Part shown: in pieces, positions 17,405-27,145 of the stretch
Layout of the letters: the number at the start of each line of letters is the position of its first letter
Numbering within the stretch: position 1 is the first letter of the stretch
Origin: Campylobacter sp. MIT 12-8780
Lineage (GTDB): Bacteria > Campylobacterota > Campylobacteria > Campylobacterales > Campylobacteraceae
Length of the DNA stretch: 64,000 nt
NCBI RefSeq assembly: GCF_006864535.1
Contig: NZ_QHLL01000006.1
Span: 1 to 64,000, forward strand
Direction: 5' to 3'
Notes under the pieces: generated by a model
The model's database searches: none
What the model saw: the letters and a program-made list of their open reading frames with translations, nothing else
What the model was told of the DNA's origin: nothing
Program-made: the position numbers and the translations under genes

Positions 17405-19219
17405 TTAAGGTTCAAAAAAATTAATTTGAATTGGAATTATAAAATTATTAGAATAAATTTTGGCTCTTACAAAACCTATATCATTATTTCTAATAATGCT
17501 TTGGGAAAAATCGGAAAAATCATAATATTTTTCGAGCAACTGCATTTCATTTTTATTATTTAGATGCGAGATAAACCAATTTTGCGTATTTTTAAGTATG
17601 CTTGGCGCGATAGCACTAACTTCTTGTGTAGAATAACTTATGCCTATATTTAATTTTGAACTTTCTTTTGCCAAACGATTGTAAATATTTTTTAGATTCT
17701 TATCATCTTTTGGAAAAATATTATGCGCTTCCTCAAAATACATTTGAATAGATTTTGGATCCTCTCCGTTTGTAAATTCAGTCATTGAATTTTCAAAAAT
17801 GTAAAAACACAATCTATCTATATATTTTCTTTGTATTTCTGTTGGAGTTGTAGATAAATCAACAAGTACCATTTTGCCTTCTCGCAATGCAGAATCTATA
17901 TGTTTTCGATAATCAATGCTTCCACCATGCAAGGAATGAAATTTATTAATACTAAAAAGTGCTTTATACCCACCACCCCTATAACCTCCACTAATGCTTG
18001 TGAGGTTAGTACCAGCAGTTTTGTTTTGTCTAGGAATTAAAATATTATACAAAGCTTCATAATCTTTGCCTTTAGCTCTAAAAGCACTTTCGTTATTTGC
18101 AAAAAAGATAAGTTTTTCTTTTAAATATTTTTTTATTTCATCATCTGCTTCAAATTTTGCTTTATACAGGATGCACTTATAAATATCAATTTTTTCACGC
18201 CTTTCTTCATCATCTGTGTTTTTAGTATTAAACATAGAATCTCTAACATTTATAAAGTCGTTAATGTATTGAGTTTTTTCATAATCACGTTCCAGCTCTT
18301 CACATAATAAATCAAAGGATTCTTGAAGTGTTTCGTCATTATAAAAGTTATATTGAATTGATACAACATCTTCATATTTTTCTGCTTTTTTATCACAAAC
18401 GCTATATCTAATTGCCCTATCTTTGAATTTATCATAAATGCAACCATTATCTTGCTTATTTGTAAATGTATATTCCCCATTAATATCAAAAATTATTTGT
18501 CCTATTTTGTGTTTGGATTTTGAATTTAGTTTTTCTATCGCACTTATAAAAATTTTCATAGTATTAGATTTACCTGTTCTTGTCATACCAAAAAATGCTG
18601 TCTTTTTAGCTATTAGATCATCTATACTTACTGAAAATTCAGGTGAATATTCCCCATTTTTATCATGGGAATTGCTAGAAGAGTAGCGTAATGTTCCAAT
18701 AGATTCTCTATTATCTCCTATTATATTCATGTTTTGATTTATAATAAAATCCAATTCTTGTTTTTTGGGCTTATAAATTTGATAATTATGTGAACTAAGA
18801 AAGCTTTCAATATCTGTTCCAAATTCAAGTTCATTATTTTTATAGAAAAATGTTCCAAGAACTCTACAAGATAAGCCGTTATATTGATAAAAATTTTTTG
18901 TATAAGAGTCTAGTGATAATGTAGAATCTAATGTTTTTTGTGAAATATAATTATCTGTTATGCTTTCTACAATTTCTTTCTTTTGAGGTATATCGCTTGT
19001 CCCAACGACCCTAAGCAACAATCCTTCTTTATTGTTGTTTATTTCGTTATGATAAATTGCCATCAAAAAACAACCATGTGGAATGCCTTTTACTTGATTT
19101 TTGTAATAATCATTGGTAAGTATTTTTGCATTTTCATAATCTATTTCGTATAAGTATCCAACAAAATTTTGCTCTTGTGCAATCAGATTAAAGAAGTCAA
19201 GATTTACTGATTTGTTCAT
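17405..19219 (-). CDS. HerA/FtsK-like DNA-translocating ATPase (DUF87 family)
   Basis: A 604-residue ATPase. The N-terminal 1-190 region is a HerA-type barrel-like segment. Walker A is Gly-Met-Thr-Arg-Thr-Gly-Lys-Ser at 211-218, with Phe-Asp-Ile-Asn-Gly-Glu-Tyr following at 244-250. Walker B is Tyr-Phe-Glu-Glu-Ala-His at 494-499, and Ser-Thr-Gln-Glu-Val-Ser at 530-535 fits the sensor segment. Such hexameric translocases thread DNA and power partner nucleases. Bacterial HerA proteins occur with NurA, SIR2 or DUF4297 effectors in anti-phage systems. The start follows GAGGT. The gene is AT-rich, has its own -10, and interrupts the his operon. Confidence 0.85.
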   Translation of the reverse strand: MNKSVNLDFFNLIAQEQNFVGYLYEIDYENAKILTNDYYKNQVKGIPHGCFLMAIYHNEINNNKEGLLLRVVGTSDIPQKKEIVESITDNYISQKTLDSTLSLDSYTKNFYQYNGLSCRVLGTFFYKNNELEFGTDIESFLSSHNYQIYKPKKQELDFIINQNMNIIGDNRESIGTLRYSSSNSHDKNGEYSPEFSVSIDDLIAKKTAFFGMTRTGKSNTMKIFISAIEKLNSKSKHKIGQIIFDINGEYTFTNKQDNGCIYDKFKDRAIRYSVCDKKAEKYEDVVSIQYNFYNDETLQESFDLLCEELERDYEKTQYINDFINVRDSMFNTKNTDDEERREKIDIYKCILYKAKFEADDEIKKYLKEKLIFFANNESAFRAKGKDYEALYNILIPRQNKTAGTNLTSISGGYRGGGYKALFSINKFHSLHGGSIDYRKHIDSALREGKMVLVDLSTTPTEIQRKYIDRLCFYIFENSMTEFTNGEDPKSIQMYFEEAHNIFPKDDKNLKNIYNRLAKESSKLNIGISYSTQEVSAIAPSILKNTQNWFISHLNNKNEMQLLEKYYDFSDFSQSIIRNNDIGFVRAKIYSNNFIIPIQINFFEP

Positions 19220-19247
19220 TTATGTATACCTCATTTATATAGATTGA

Positions 19248-19253
19248 ATTATA
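19248..19253 (-). promoter_or_regulatory. -10 box of the HerA-NurA cassette
   Basis: TATAAT on the minus strand lies 28 bases upstream of the HerA ATG within the 159-base gap after hisB. The cassette need not depend on read-through from hisGDB. Confidence 0.6.
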
Positions 19254-19378
19254 CTCTATTTTTTTAAAGTATTGCATAAGCTTTTTTTGCTTGCAAAAGT
19301 AGATGTTTGGTAAATTATTAAGAATTTTCCATATATGTGTTTTTTTGTAAAAAATTATTTTGACTTTCTTTGAGCAAC

Positions 19379-20443
19379 TCACAACACACCCTTTGAGCTA
19401 GCAAGGCTTTCATTTTCTATTTTTATCGCCATTTTAAGGGCTTTTGCAAAGGCTTTGAAAAGTCCTTCGGCTTTGTGGTGATCGTTTTTGCCTTTTACTT
19501 TAAGGTGCAAGCTTATGCCAAGTGCGTAGCTTAGGGAGTAGAAAAAATGCTCTATCATTTCAGTGCTAAGCTCGCCTAGCTTTTTTTTCTTAAATTTAGC
19601 CTTATAGACTAAAACAGGGCGATTTGAAAAGTCTAACACACAACGCGCTAAACTTTCATCCATTGGTAAGCAAAAACCATATCTTGCTATGCCTATCTTA
19701 TCGCCTATGGCTTTTTTAAGGGCTTCTCCAAGGGCTAGAGCTACATCTTCAACGCTGTGATGCTCATCTATTTCTAAGTCGCCTTTGCAATGAATTTCAA
19801 GGGCTATGCCAGCATGCACTGCTATTTGATCAAGCATATGATCAAAAAAGCCTATTCCTGTTTGAATTTGACTTTTGCCCCCATTTAAGCATACTTTGAC
19901 GCTGATTTGCGTTTCTTTAGTATTTCTTTGAACAAAGGCTGTTCTAAAAGAGCTTAGGATGGTATTGCAAATGTCTTCCCAAGTATTCTTTTTTGGCTCA
20001 TAAAGTAAGCCTTGTATGCCTAGATTTTGAGCTAAAATCATATCAGTTTTTCTATCACCTATGACAAAGCTTTGATTTTTATCATAAAGATTGTGGGTGA
20101 TATAGTCCTTTAAAAGAGCGGTTTTTGGCTTTCTACATATACAATTTTCATTTTCAAAATGCGGACAAATGAAAATGTCCTCAAACTCAATCCCGCAAGA
20201 TTTTAAAATATCAAGCATTTTATTTTGTGCTAAGTCAAAGTCTTTTTGGGGAAAAGAACTTGTGCCAAGTCCGTCTTGATTGCTTACAAGCACGAATTTA
20301 AAATTAAAATTCTTAAGTTTAAGCAAGGCAGGGATAGCGCCTTTTTCAAAGCGAAGTTTTTCAAGGCTATCAACTTGCAAATCACTTTTTGGCTCTTCAA
20401 TGATAGTGCCATCTCTATCGATAAATAAGACTTTTGCACTCAT
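19379..20443 (-). CDS. hisB: histidinol-phosphatase / imidazoleglycerol-phosphate dehydratase
   Basis: A bifunctional 354-residue protein. The N-terminal HAD phosphatase half starts with Phe-Ile-Asp-Arg-Asp-Gly-Thr (Asp9 and Asp11) and carries a zinc-loop Cys-Pro-His with Cys-Ile-Cys near residue 100. The C-terminal dehydratase half has Phe-Phe-Asp-His-Met-Leu-Asp-Gln, Glu-His-His-Ser-Val-Glu-Asp, and a matching His-His later. It overlaps hisD by 4 bases. In C. jejuni hisH follows directly; here the HerA cassette and lctP intervene. Confidence 0.96.
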   Translation of the reverse strand: MSAKVLFIDRDGTIIEEPKSDLQVDSLEKLRFEKGAIPALLKLKNFNFKFVLVSNQDGLGTSSFPQKDFDLAQNKMLDILKSCGIEFEDIFICPHFENENCICRKPKTALLKDYITHNLYDKNQSFVIGDRKTDMILAQNLGIQGLLYEPKKNTWEDICNTILSSFRTAFVQRNTKETQISVKVCLNGGKSQIQTGIGFFDHMLDQIAVHAGIALEIHCKGDLEIDEHHSVEDVALALGEALKKAIGDKIGIARYGFCLPMDESLARCVLDFSNRPVLVYKAKFKKKKLGELSTEMIEHFFYSLSYALGISLHLKVKGKNDHHKAEGLFKAFAKALKMAIKIENESLASSKGVL

Positions 20444-21741
20444 GATAAAGTCTTTAGCCTTAAACTTACAGCATTTTTATGTGCGTCCAAATGCTCAGCT
20501 TCAGCCATGATCTCAACGCTTTTTGCAAGCTTTTTAAAGCCCTCGCAGCTTAATTCTTGAACAGTCATTTTTTTAGTAAAATCGCTTAAATTCAAGCTTG
20601 AATGCGTCCTTGTTAGCCCATAAGTTGGCAAAACATGATTTGTCCCACTTGCATAATCGCCCATTGATTCAGGAGAAAAGGCACCTAAAAAGACTGAACC
20701 AGCATTTTGCACCTTATCAAGCAAGCTTCTTGGAGCTTGAGTTTGGATTATTAAATGCTCTGGAGCATAAGCATTTGAAATTTCTACTGCTTCGTTTAAA
20801 TCGCTAGCTATGATGATTTTTGAATGGCTTAGACTCTTTGAAGCAAGCTCTTTTCGCGCTAAGTTTTCAAGCTGAAAAGCAAGCTCTTTGTTTACTTTTT
20901 GAGCAAAACTTTCACTCAAGCACACTAAAATCACTTGAGAATCCGCCCCATGCTCGGCTTGAGAAAGCAAATCACTAGCCACAAACTCAGCATTTGCAGC
21001 CTCATCAGCGATGACTAAAACCTCGCTTGGTCCAGCTTGCATGTCTATATCAGCCCCATTTATATCAGCACTTACTTGAGCCTTAGCTTCAGTTACAAAG
21101 GCATTTCCTGGTCCATAAATTTTATCTACTTTAGTTACACTTTGCGTGCCATAAGCTAGTGCGGCTATGGCTCCAGCTCCGCCCATTTGATACACTTCAT
21201 CTACCTCGCAAAGCTTGGCACAAAAAAGCACAGCATCATTAATCTTAGCTGGACTTGCTAAAACCACTTTTTTACAACCTGCGATTTTTGCTGGAATGGC
21301 TAGCATTAAAGCTGTTGAAAAAAGCGGAGCCAAGCCTCCTGGTATATAAAGTCCAACTTTTTCTATAGCACGACTTACTAGCTCGCATTTTACGCCCTCA
21401 GTCGTTTGAATTTCTAGGGGCTTAAAAATTTGAGCTTCGTGGAATTTTTTGATATTTTCATAAGCTGTGATAATGGCTTTTTTTAGGCTTTCATCTACTC
21501 TTTGACAAGCTAAGTTAATCTCACCTTGCGTAAGTTTTATGCTTGAAATTTCAGCCTTATCAAAACGTAAAGCTTGAGCTATCAAAGCTTCATCGCCTTT
21601 AGTTTTAACCTCATCAATAATGCCTTTTACTAAGCTTGAAAGCTCATCTTTACGCTCTATAGCTGGGCGTTTAAGGGCTTTTTTTTGTTCTTCTTGAGTG
21701 AGTGTGTTAAAATGTAAAATTTGCATAGTTTCTTCTTTCAT
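20440..21741 (-). CDS. hisD: histidinol dehydrogenase
   Basis: A 433-residue zinc enzyme that oxidises histidinol to histidine in two NAD steps. Motifs include [12 protein letters not shown], Ile-Tyr-Gly-Pro-Gly-Asn, Asp-Met-Gln-Ala-Gly-Pro-Ser-Glu-Val, and Ala-Pro-Glu-His-Leu with the catalytic Glu-His pair. Its start overlaps the hisG stop in an ATGA arrangement; an alternative ATG lies five codons in. Confidence 0.97.
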   Translation of the reverse strand: MKEETMQILHFNTLTQEEQKKALKRPAIERKDELSSLVKGIIDEVKTKGDEALIAQALRFDKAEISSIKLTQGEINLACQRVDESLKKAIITAYENIKKFHEAQIFKPLEIQTTEGVKCELVSRAIEKVGLYIPGGLAPLFSTALMLAIPAKIAGCKKVVLASPAKINDAVLFCAKLCEVDEVYQMGGAGAIAALAYGTQSVTKVDKIYGPGNAFVTEAKAQVSADINGADIDMQAGPSEVLVIADEAANAEFVASDLLSQAEHGADSQVILVCLSESFAQKVNKELAFQLENLARKELASKSLSHSKIIIASDLNEAVEISNAYAPEHLIIQTQAPRSLLDKVQNAGSVFLGAFSPESMGDYASGTNHVLPTYGLTRTHSSLNLSDFTKKMTVQELSCEGFKKLAKSVEIMAEAEHLDAHKNAVSLRLKTLS

Positions 21742-22637
21742 TTAAGCATTTTTTCTATAGGTAAAACTAAAATCGAGCTTGCACCTTCCATTTTAAGCCT
21801 TTCCATAGTTTCCCAAAAGAGATTTTCTTGACTTACCATGTGTAAAGCCACCTTTTTTTCATCATGAGCAAGGGGCAAGATGGTTGGATTTTCAATGCCC
21901 GGAAGCAAAGAGATAATGCGTTCAAGCTTATCTTTTGGGGCATGAAGCATGATGTATTTGCTTTCTCTAGCTTGCAATACACCTTGAATTCGTAGTAAAA
22001 GCTTATCCACTAGGGCTTGATTTTTCTCACTTAAGCTTTCTTTTTTCTGGATCAAACACGCTTTTGAAGTGTAGATCACCTCGACTTCTTTAAGTCCATT
22101 AGCCTGTAAAGTCGCCCCACTTGAGACTAGATCACAAATCGCGTCTGCTAAATTTGCCCTTGGGGCTACTTCAACTGAGCCTGTGAGCGTGCAGTGCTTA
22201 TAGTTTATGCCTTTTTCATGCATAAAACGTTTTAAAAGCTGAGGATATGAGCTTGCTATCCTTAAGCCCTCAAAGCTTTCTAAGCCCTTATATTTGCTAT
22301 CTTGAGGCAAGGCTAAAGATAAACGACAATGCCCAAAATCAAGCTTTTTAAGCAAGGTATATTCACAGCTTTCTTTAGCTAAAGCTCGCTCTAAGGCGTT
22401 TTCTTCAAGCACATTTTCCCCTATTATGCCAAGATCAACCACTCCATCAAAAACAAGTCCTGGTATATCATCATCTCTAACGCGTAAAATGTCAAGCTCT
22501 AAATTTGTCGCAAAAGCGATGAGGCTTTGTTCGTGGATATGAGCTTTAACACCGATGAGCTCTAAAAGCTCAAGGCAGTTTTTACTTAAGCGACCTGATT
22601 TTTGAATCGCAATTTTTAAACGAGAATTTTCTTGCAT
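21738..22637 (-). CDS. hisG: ATP phosphoribosyltransferase, long form
   Basis: This is the first enzyme of histidine synthesis. At 299 residues it is the long HisG form, with a C-terminal regulatory domain of about 75 residues that binds histidine. It has Ile-Ala-Ile-Gln-Lys-Ser-Gly-Arg-Leu at the N terminus and Asp-Leu-Val-Ser-Ser-Gly-Ala-Thr-Leu in the PRPP-binding loop near residue 168. It heads the hisGDB unit. No HisZ partner is needed for the long form, and none is seen. Confidence 0.97.
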   Translation of the reverse strand: MQENSRLKIAIQKSGRLSKNCLELLELIGVKAHIHEQSLIAFATNLELDILRVRDDDIPGLVFDGVVDLGIIGENVLEENALERALAKESCEYTLLKKLDFGHCRLSLALPQDSKYKGLESFEGLRIASSYPQLLKRFMHEKGINYKHCTLTGSVEVAPRANLADAICDLVSSGATLQANGLKEVEVIYTSKACLIQKKESLSEKNQALVDKLLLRIQGVLQARESKYIMLHAPKDKLERIISLLPGIENPTILPLAHDEKKVALHMVSQENLFWETMERLKMEGASSILVLPIEKMLK

Positions 22638-22741
22638 AGCTTTTTAACCTTAGTTTTTAAAAGCCTTATTTTATCATAAAATCTAACAAACTGCCTGAAT
22701 TTTGTGTTGAAAAAGAAGTAAATTTTTGATATTTTGCTCGT

Positions 22742-23545
22742 TTAGCTTTTTCTTCTTTTTGCTGCAAACACAAGCACAAAGGCTAGGCAGGCTATCATGA
22801 TGATACTTGCACTGCTGCTAAGATTGAACACAAAACTTAAAACAAGCCCTAAAAAGCAAAAAATAAAGCTTAAAAGTGAGGCTAAAGCCATCATTTTTAA
22901 AAGTTTTTGAGTAAAATATTCAGCAATAAAACAAGGAATGCTAAGCAAGGCAATGATTAAAATCAATCCCACACAACGCATACAAATGACTATACAAAAA
23001 GCGATCATACAGATAAGCAAATAATAAAAAAAGCTTGTATTTACACCGCGAAGCAAGGCAAATTCTTGATCAAAACTTATAGCGACAAATTGACGATAAA
23101 AAGCAAGCACAAGCACTATAAAAAGGCAATTAGCACCAAACATAAGCCATAAATCAGCACTTGAAATGGCTAAAATCGAGCCAAATAAATACGCCATTAA
23201 ATCACTCTTATATCCAGCACTTAAATCAATCAAAATCAAGCCCAAAGCCATTCCAAATGCCCAAATAACAGCGATGAAATTATCGCTTCTATGAGGAAAA
23301 CGTTTGGATAAAAAAGCGACGATTAAGGCTAAAAAAAGCGTAAAAACTGAGGTGCATAAAAGCAAGGGCAAAGAAAAATAAAACGCCAAACCTATGCCCC
23401 CAAATGCTCCATGAGTGATCCCTCCAGCCATTGAAAAAAGGCGATTTATCATCACTAAAGAGCCAATTATCCCACAGGCTAAACTGATAAGAACAGAGGC
23501 TAAAAGAGCATTTTGGAAAAAAGAAAATTCAAACATATCAAACAT
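22742..23545 (-). CDS. znuB: zinc ABC transporter permease (ZnuB-type, ABC-3 family)
   Basis: A 267-residue polytopic membrane protein of the ABC-3 family with about eight hydrophobic segments. Gly-Gly-Ile-Thr-His-Gly-Ala-Phe-Gly-Gly near residue 41 is the family signature. The start overlaps the ATPase gene by 8 bases and has GGAGCG before it. It is the last gene of the zinc operon. Confidence 0.9.
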   Translation of the reverse strand: MFDMFEFSFFQNALLASVLISLACGIIGSLVMINRLFSMAGGITHGAFGGIGLAFYFSLPLLLCTSVFTLFLALIVAFLSKRFPHRSDNFIAVIWAFGMALGLILIDLSAGYKSDLMAYLFGSILAISSADLWLMFGANCLFIVLVLAFYRQFVAISFDQEFALLRGVNTSFFYYLLICMIAFCIVICMRCVGLILIIALLSIPCFIAEYFTQKLLKMMALASLLSFIFCFLGLVLSFVFNLSSSASIIMIACLAFVLVFAAKRRKS

Positions 23546-24293
23546 TTTCGCTCCTTTTGTGTGTATGCTCGCAACTTAAGCATTCATCAAAGCTCATTTC
23601 TACCGCACAAAAATGCTGGTGGCTTTTAAGATGAGTAAGCAGCTTTGCTTTGTGTTTATCATTATCATGCAAGATAAGTTCTTTGTTAAGATAAGCGATT
23701 TTATTTGCAAAGGCAAGCACTATATTAATATCATGGCAAATGCTGATAATGCCTATGCCTTGCTCGTGCAAAGAACTTAAAAGCTCAAAGATATTTAAAG
23801 CACTTTTGCTATCAAGGCTAGCACTTGGTTCATCAAGAATTAAAAGCTTGCATGAACTTATCAAAGCCCTTGCTATATAAGCTCTTTGTCTTTGTCCTCC
23901 ACTTAAATCTTTGATATTTTTATATGCAAACTCTTTTAAACCAACTTTTTCAAGAGCTTCTAGGGCTTTGGCTCTATCTTCTTTGCTATAAAAACCAAAG
24001 ATTTTTTCATTAATGCGTCCCATTAATACAAGCTCAAGTGTATTTATGCTGAAATTTTCATTCACGAGCGTGTTTTGAGGCACATAGCCAATCTCACTTG
24101 TTTTTACAGCCTTAAATTTAAAATTAGTGCAGGGTAAAAGTCCTAAGATAAGCTTTATAAGCGTTGATTTACCACCTCCATTTGGTCCAATGATAGCCAA
24201 AAAGTCCTTTGTATCATAGCTTAAATTGATATCTTTAAGCACCATTTCTTTATCATAAGCATAATTTAGCTTTGAAAGTTCAAAAAGTTTCAT
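23538..24293 (-). CDS. znuC: zinc ABC transporter ATPase (ZnuC-type)
   Basis: A 251-residue ABC ATPase with Walker A Gly-Pro-Asn-Gly-Gly-Gly-Lys-Ser-Thr, signature Leu-Ser-Gly-Gly-Gln-Arg-Gln-Arg, Walker B Leu-Leu-Ile-Leu-Asp-Glu-Pro, and an H-loop His. The C terminus carries a Cys/His-rich stretch (Cys-Leu-Ser-Cys-Glu-His-Thr-His) that could bind zinc. It touches the preceding DUF1007-NicO gene, so translation is coupled. Confidence 0.92.
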   Translation of the reverse strand: MKLFELSKLNYAYDKEMVLKDINLSYDTKDFLAIIGPNGGGKSTLIKLILGLLPCTNFKFKAVKTSEIGYVPQNTLVNENFSINTLELVLMGRINEKIFGFYSKEDRAKALEALEKVGLKEFAYKNIKDLSGGQRQRAYIARALISSCKLLILDEPSASLDSKSALNIFELLSSLHEQGIGIISICHDINIVLAFANKIAYLNKELILHDNDKHKAKLLTHLKSHQHFCAVEMSFDECLSCEHTHKRSENV

Positions 24294-25657
24294 TAAAATA
24301 CTCCAGATTTTGCGTTAAAAAAGATAAAAAAGCCAAGCAAGATCATAACGATCAAAGCAAGGTATTCAAGGCTTTTTCTTAGAGTCTCATGGCTTGTTTT
24401 TTGATGAATTTTATGCGCAAAAGCTGCGGCAAAAAACACAACCAAAGCCATGCCAAGTGCGATAAAAACAGCACTTATAAGGGCATAAAAAAAGCTAAAT
24501 TCAAAGCCTAATACAAAAACAAGCACCATGGTAGGACAAGGCAAAATAGAAGCAGCCAAAATGACGCTAAAATCGCTTAATTTAGCATTATTTGAATGCG
24601 TGCAAGTTGCACAAGAGCAGTGTTTTTCATGCTTTGAATGAAGGATTTTTTTACTCAGTAAAACTAGGGCTATAAAAATGATTAACACACTTGAAAATTG
24701 CGTGATGATAAAGCTAGCCTCACTTGCAAAACGCGTAACAAAGGTTTTGAGTATAAAAAGCCCTATGCTTACGAGCAAAAAAGCACTGATGATATGAATG
24801 AGTGCTACTTTTAAAGCAAAGCTTAGTGCTTTAAGATATGAGCTTTTATGGCTTAAAAAATACGAACTTGCCAAAAGTTTAGAATGTCCTGGAGCAGCTG
24901 CGTGAAATACGCCATAACCAAATGAAAGCAGGATAAAAATGAGCACACTAGCTACACTTTGCTGTTCTTTAATGCCTTCTTTGATGAAGTTTAAAAGCGT
25001 AAAATTTAAATCCCTAGCCTTTTGTAATAAGCTGTCTAAAAAGCCTTTTTCATCGCTTAAATTGAGTGTTTTTTGATGATTTTGTGTTTTGGCATTTAAA
25101 AAAGTAAGTTCAAAAAAGATCACATTAGTGTTTTCATTGGCTTGCAAGATGAGATTTTCATCAAATTTTATGGGTGAAAAAGGTAAAAAAGCAAGATCAA
25201 AAAAACCTTCTTTATCTTCAGTATGCAAAGAAAAAACGCTCAAAGGCTCAAGTTTAAGCTTAAAATCAAGCTCATATGTATATATGAGCTCATCATTATA
25301 TTCACTAAAGCCTAAGGACTTAGCTTGAAAGGGTAATTCTTTTTTTGCATTATTTTCATAAGTGTCAATATGCGTTAAAAAATGACGTGGCTTAAGATAA
25401 TCAAGCATTGCTGCTTCAATGATTTCAAACTCTTCTTTGTCAAATTTTCCATTATAATTCATATCATAGCTTTGTAAAAGCACGGTTTTAAATTCCTTGC
25501 TAAAACTCCACACAAGTTTTGCTCCTTTTAATGTGCTATCTTCATGCATAAACTCAATGCTAATGTGTGTTTTAGGCGTATAAGCAGCACACAAAGCACA
25601 AGCTAAAAGCTCACTTGAAAAAAATAAAATGCAAAATAAAAGAATTTTTTTCATCAA
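24293..25657 (-). CDS. DUF1007-NicO fusion, ZevA-ZevB-like metal transporter
   Basis: A 454-residue protein with a signal-type N terminus. Residues about 20-190 form a periplasmic DUF1007 domain, including an Asp-Met-Asn-Tyr-Asn-Gly-Lys-Phe-Asp segment. Residues about 235-450 form a NicO/RcnA-type membrane domain with His-Ala-Ala-Ala-Pro-Gly-His and a Cys/His-rich loop (Cys-Ser-Cys, then Cys-Thr-His) between membrane segments. In Haemophilus the separate proteins ZevA (DUF1007) and ZevB (NicO) take part in zinc acquisition. The gene sits between znuA and znuC, so a zinc role is more likely than nickel or cobalt export. Substrate and direction are inferred. Confidence 0.75.
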   Translation of the reverse strand: MMKKILLFCILFFSSELLACALCAAYTPKTHISIEFMHEDSTLKGAKLVWSFSKEFKTVLLQSYDMNYNGKFDKEEFEIIEAAMLDYLKPRHFLTHIDTYENNAKKELPFQAKSLGFSEYNDELIYTYELDFKLKLEPLSVFSLHTEDKEGFFDLAFLPFSPIKFDENLILQANENTNVIFFELTFLNAKTQNHQKTLNLSDEKGFLDSLLQKARDLNFTLLNFIKEGIKEQQSVASVLIFILLSFGYGVFHAAAPGHSKLLASSYFLSHKSSYLKALSFALKVALIHIISAFLLVSIGLFILKTFVTRFASEASFIITQFSSVLIIFIALVLLSKKILHSKHEKHCSCATCTHSNNAKLSDFSVILAASILPCPTMVLVFVLGFEFSFFYALISAVFIALGMALVVFFAAAFAHKIHQKTSHETLRKSLEYLALIVMILLGFFIFFNAKSGVF

Positions 25658-25663
25658 TACTTC

Positions 25664-27058
25664 TTACTTAATGCCACCAAGTTTTTGAGCTGAGTTTAAA
25701 AGCTCATTTTCCCAGTCTCTTGCAAGATGATCGATCTCTGCTATATCAGCACCGCATTCTTTAGCTAAAAGCCTTGCTGCGTTTTGAGGGAAACCCTTTT
25801 GCACGAAGATAGTTTGTATCTTTTCTTTTTTAGCAAGTTCTATTAAGGCTTTTAAGTCTTTAAGTTTTGGCTCTTTTCCTTCAATCTCAACTGGCACTTG
25901 CACGAGATCATATCTTGCTGCAAAATACGCCCAGCTTGGATGATAGACTATAAATTTCTTGCCTTTTTTATCCTTTAAAAGGCTTTTTATCTTGCTATCT
26001 AAGGCATCAAGTTCTTTTTCAAAATGAGCTAGATTTTTTTCATAAAGGGCTTTGTTGTGTGGATACTCTTTGCTTAAAGCCTGTGCTATGGTGCGTGCTT
26101 GTGTTTTTACTAAAAGCGGATCAAGCCAGATATGTGGATCATTTCCTAGCTCGATATGAGCGATTTGATCTTCTATGATTTGTTCTTTAGAAAGCAAACT
26201 TGAGTAAAAAGTAGGCCAGTTATGCATTTCTTTGTTAAGTGCTTCAAAGCTTAAATCGCCCATAAAGATATGAAAATGATTGCTTTTTGTTGGATTGATT
26301 TGATGATCGCTAAATTGCACGAATTTAGGGGCTTTGCTTGTTGTATCAGTATTTTCAAACTGATAACGCACGCCTTTTTTGCCACTTTCATAAGTAAAAA
26401 TTACAAAGCCCTTATACGCATAAGTGCCTTTTAAAACTTCATTTTTCTTATAAAAAGTTATGGTGTTTTGAGCGATGATAATCTTATCAATATCGCTTTT
26501 ATAACCTTCTTTATAATAAGCTTTAATCTCATCTTTACTTTGCTTGTTGTTTAGTGCTTTAAGATAAAACACCTCATCTAAGCTATCATCAAGCAAGAGC
26601 GGATACACTGAGTAAAACTCGCCTTGATAATCATTTATACTCCTATCTTTTACCTCACTATCTTTAAACACGGCTGGAGCGTGCTTATGCTCAAAATGCG
26701 TTTCATGCTCGCCTTCTTGATGATGAGAATGCTCAAAAGTGGTGTAAAGTGGCTTGATGTCATTTCTAGTGTCTATAATCTTAAGATTTTTAAAGCTGTC
26801 TTTAAATTTATATATCATAGGCTTTTCAAACTCAAGTCCTATGGTAAAATAAATATCGCTTTGCTCAAGCTTTTGCATGGTTGAGGGTTTAAAGTCAAAA
26901 TTATGCTCGTCTGTATTTGGCGGTATGACTTCATTGATTTCTACGCTGTCTCCTGCTATTTTTTGCACGAAATAGCTTTGTGGTGGTATACTAACGCTAA
27001 TAATTGGCTTTGCAAAAAGAGGCAAAGCAAAGATGAGGCTTGTGAGAATTTTTTTCAT
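25664..27058 (-). CDS. znuA: zinc-binding protein ZnuA with a ZinT domain inserted in its His-rich loop
   Basis: A 464-residue periplasmic protein with a signal peptide. ZnuA halves occupy about 20-108 and 305-464. His52, His309 (in Asp-Pro-His-Ile-Trp-Leu-Asp) and a later Tyr-His-Pro-Ser-Trp His are the expected zinc ligands. A His-rich stretch at 109-126 is followed at about 136-298 by a ZinT/YodA domain. That domain contains Gly-Glu-Phe-Tyr-Ser-Val-Tyr-Pro and an Asp-His...His-Phe-His-Ile-Phe-Met-Gly cluster (His252, His261, His263). Gram-positive AdcA carries ZinT at its C terminus; here it is nested. It is the first gene of the operon and has an AAGGAAA ribosome site. Confidence 0.9.
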   Translation of the reverse strand: MKKILTSLIFALPLFAKPIISVSIPPQSYFVQKIAGDSVEINEVIPPNTDEHNFDFKPSTMQKLEQSDIYFTIGLEFEKPMIYKFKDSFKNLKIIDTRNDIKPLYTTFEHSHHQEGEHETHFEHKHAPAVFKDSEVKDRSINDYQGEFYSVYPLLLDDSLDEVFYLKALNNKQSKDEIKAYYKEGYKSDIDKIIIAQNTITFYKKNEVLKGTYAYKGFVIFTYESGKKGVRYQFENTDTTSKAPKFVQFSDHQINPTKSNHFHIFMGDLSFEALNKEMHNWPTFYSSLLSKEQIIEDQIAHIELGNDPHIWLDPLLVKTQARTIAQALSKEYPHNKALYEKNLAHFEKELDALDSKIKSLLKDKKGKKFIVYHPSWAYFAARYDLVQVPVEIEGKEPKLKDLKALIELAKKEKIQTIFVQKGFPQNAARLLAKECGADIAEIDHLARDWENELLNSAQKLGGIK

Positions 27059-27114
27059 TGAAATTTCCTTTTTTTGAATACTTTTTGCAAAAAGTTGAGC
27101 GAATTATAACAAAT

Positions 27115-27145
27115 GCAACTTAGTTGCAACTTAAAAAATAAGTTG
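27115..27145. promoter_or_regulatory. overlapping palindromes between znuA and zur, candidate Zur operator
   Basis: Three overlapping dyads lie here: GCAACT-T-AGTTGC at 27115-27127, the perfect palindrome AGTTGCAACT at 27122-27131, and CAACTTA-AAAAA-TAAGTTG at 27127-27145. They lie 57-87 bases before znuA and 108 or more bases before the divergent Fur-family gene. The position suits control of both. Confidence 0.6.

Noticed and set aside
19197-19382. Possible 61-residue gene between hisB and the HerA ATPase
   Set aside because: It overlaps the ATPase start and its promoter, is A/T-driven, and has no ribosome site.
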